From an uncultured Prevotellaceae bacterium (GTDB lineage Bacteria; Bacteroidota; Bacteroidia; Bacteroidales; Bacteroidaceae), in contig CADAKX010000044.1 of the NCBI GenBank assembly GCA_902788605.1, forward strand, positions 1 through 32,606: DNA of 32,606 nt, written 5' to 3'. Positions 32,190 to 32,606 of this stretch are shown here, one piece after another (position 1 is the first letter of the stretch; each line of letters starts with the position of its first letter). The notes beneath the pieces are model-generated. The model was given only the letters and a program-made list of their open reading frames with translations. It had not been told where the DNA came from and ran no database searches. Made by a program: the position numbers and the translations under genes.

Positions 32190-32606
32190 TTACTTAACTA
32201 TTAGTTTCTTTCCATTCAAAATATACAAGCCCTTCTTCAGTTGACTGCGATGGAGGTTGCGTCCCTGCAGGTCATAGCATCGTACATTGTTCATTGTACA
32301 TTCATTGTACATTGACTCAATGCCACTCACATGTCCGTCAACATAGGTATAGAGAGGCGAAGACAAGCCGGAGGCCTTGAGATAGGCATGGAACGAGCCA
32401 AGCGACGAGCCTGCCTCGGCACGCACAAACTGACCAACAGCATAGTCGTCGGCAAAGGGAACAGGGGTATAGACATCGGTCTGGTCAACACTCCACGCAA
32501 GGGGCTGATAGGTGCCTACCAGCTGACCTTGGGCAACCGTAAAGGTTTCCAAGGGTACGACCTTGACATCACTGGCCGTCACCTTGCCATCAGCCTTCGA
32601 GAGGAA
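32190..32606 (-). CDS. C-terminal part of a secreted protein with type IX-like tail (cut by window edge)
   Basis: The frame is open to the right edge, beginning FLSKADGKVTASDV within the window, and gives 138 residues. The last part, RCYDLQGRNLHRSQLKKGLY followed by Ile-Leu-Asn-Gly-Lys-Lys-Leu-Ile-Val-Lys, matches the short C-terminal motif found on many secreted Prevotella proteins and on the giant protein ending at 8357. The main body is not recognisable from this fragment. A tract of short repeats (32283-32315) is translated as SMYNECTMNNV just before the tail motif. It sits 24 bases upstream of the phosphatase gene. Confidence 0.7.
   Translation of the reverse strand, partial: FLSKADGKVTASDVKVVPLETFTVAQGQLVGTYQPLAWSVDQTDVYTPVPFADDYAVGQFVRAEAGSSLGSFHAYLKASGLSSPLYTYVDGHVSGIESMYNECTMNNVRCYDLQGRNLHRSQLKKGLYILNGKKLIVK
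32283..32315. repeat. Short repeat tract (ATTGTACATT words) inside coding sequence
   Basis: The tract TACATTGTTCATTGTACATT plus CATTGTACATTGA contains three CATTGTACATT-like words, each nearly palindromic around TGTACA. It is read in frame between the body of the protein and its C-terminal motif. Confidence 0.7.

Overview
The window reads as a chromosomal segment of a Bacteroidales bacterium, most likely Prevotella or a close relative. The evidence is repeated promoter boxes of the Bacteroidota type (TAnnTTTG, several with TTTG about 19-20 bases upstream), Bacteroidota-restricted families (HU-like DNA-binding protein, DUF4248-like, DUF6371-like primase), and the gene order FAH hydrolase - porU - porV - ispF, which I recall as conserved in Porphyromonas gingivalis around PG0025-PG0028. 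No rRNA, tRNA, CRISPR array or recognisable IS transposase is visible.

Left part (1-6000): a minus-strand replication-like module of mobile-element character (RecA-fold ATPase, CHC2 zinc-finger primase, small HTH protein, HU-like protein cut by the window edge, two small unknown proteins). It is interrupted by a plus-strand cassette of three overlapping genes (Panacea-domain antitoxin, 154-aa candidate toxin, GxxExxY nuclease-fold protein). The cassette is bracketed by 126-bp direct repeats belonging to a structured repeat family with 12-bp terminal inverted repeats.

6340-8256: a hipBA toxin-antitoxin operon with a consensus promoter and a perfect 21-bp palindrome that is probably the HipB operator.

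8357-22741: two giant secreted proteins on the minus strand. One has 2,345 aa with a dockerin-like segment and a cohesin-like segment. The other would have about 2,220 aa but is split by a frameshift; it carries seven Ala-rich tandem repeats of about 108 aa plus duplicated binding-type modules. A stand-alone LytTR regulator gene lies just upstream.

22850-29585: the type IX secretion locus (FAH hydrolase, PorU sortase, PorV shuttle protein, IspF). This block is riddled with ten copies of a GC-rich palindromic repeat. The repeat sits at every gene junction and also inside the reading frames of porU, porV (in the signal peptide) and ispF, where it fuses a DUF559 endonuclease-like domain to IspF and adds a loop inside the IspF fold.

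29613-32606: a small lipoprotein, a TPR plus SpoIIE-type phosphatase membrane protein, and the C-terminal end of a secreted protein whose last residues resemble those of one of the giant proteins. Several unrelated short palindromic or tandem repeat families occupy linkers, gene ends and even conserved genes here, so repeat-driven remodelling of coding sequence is the main theme of the window.
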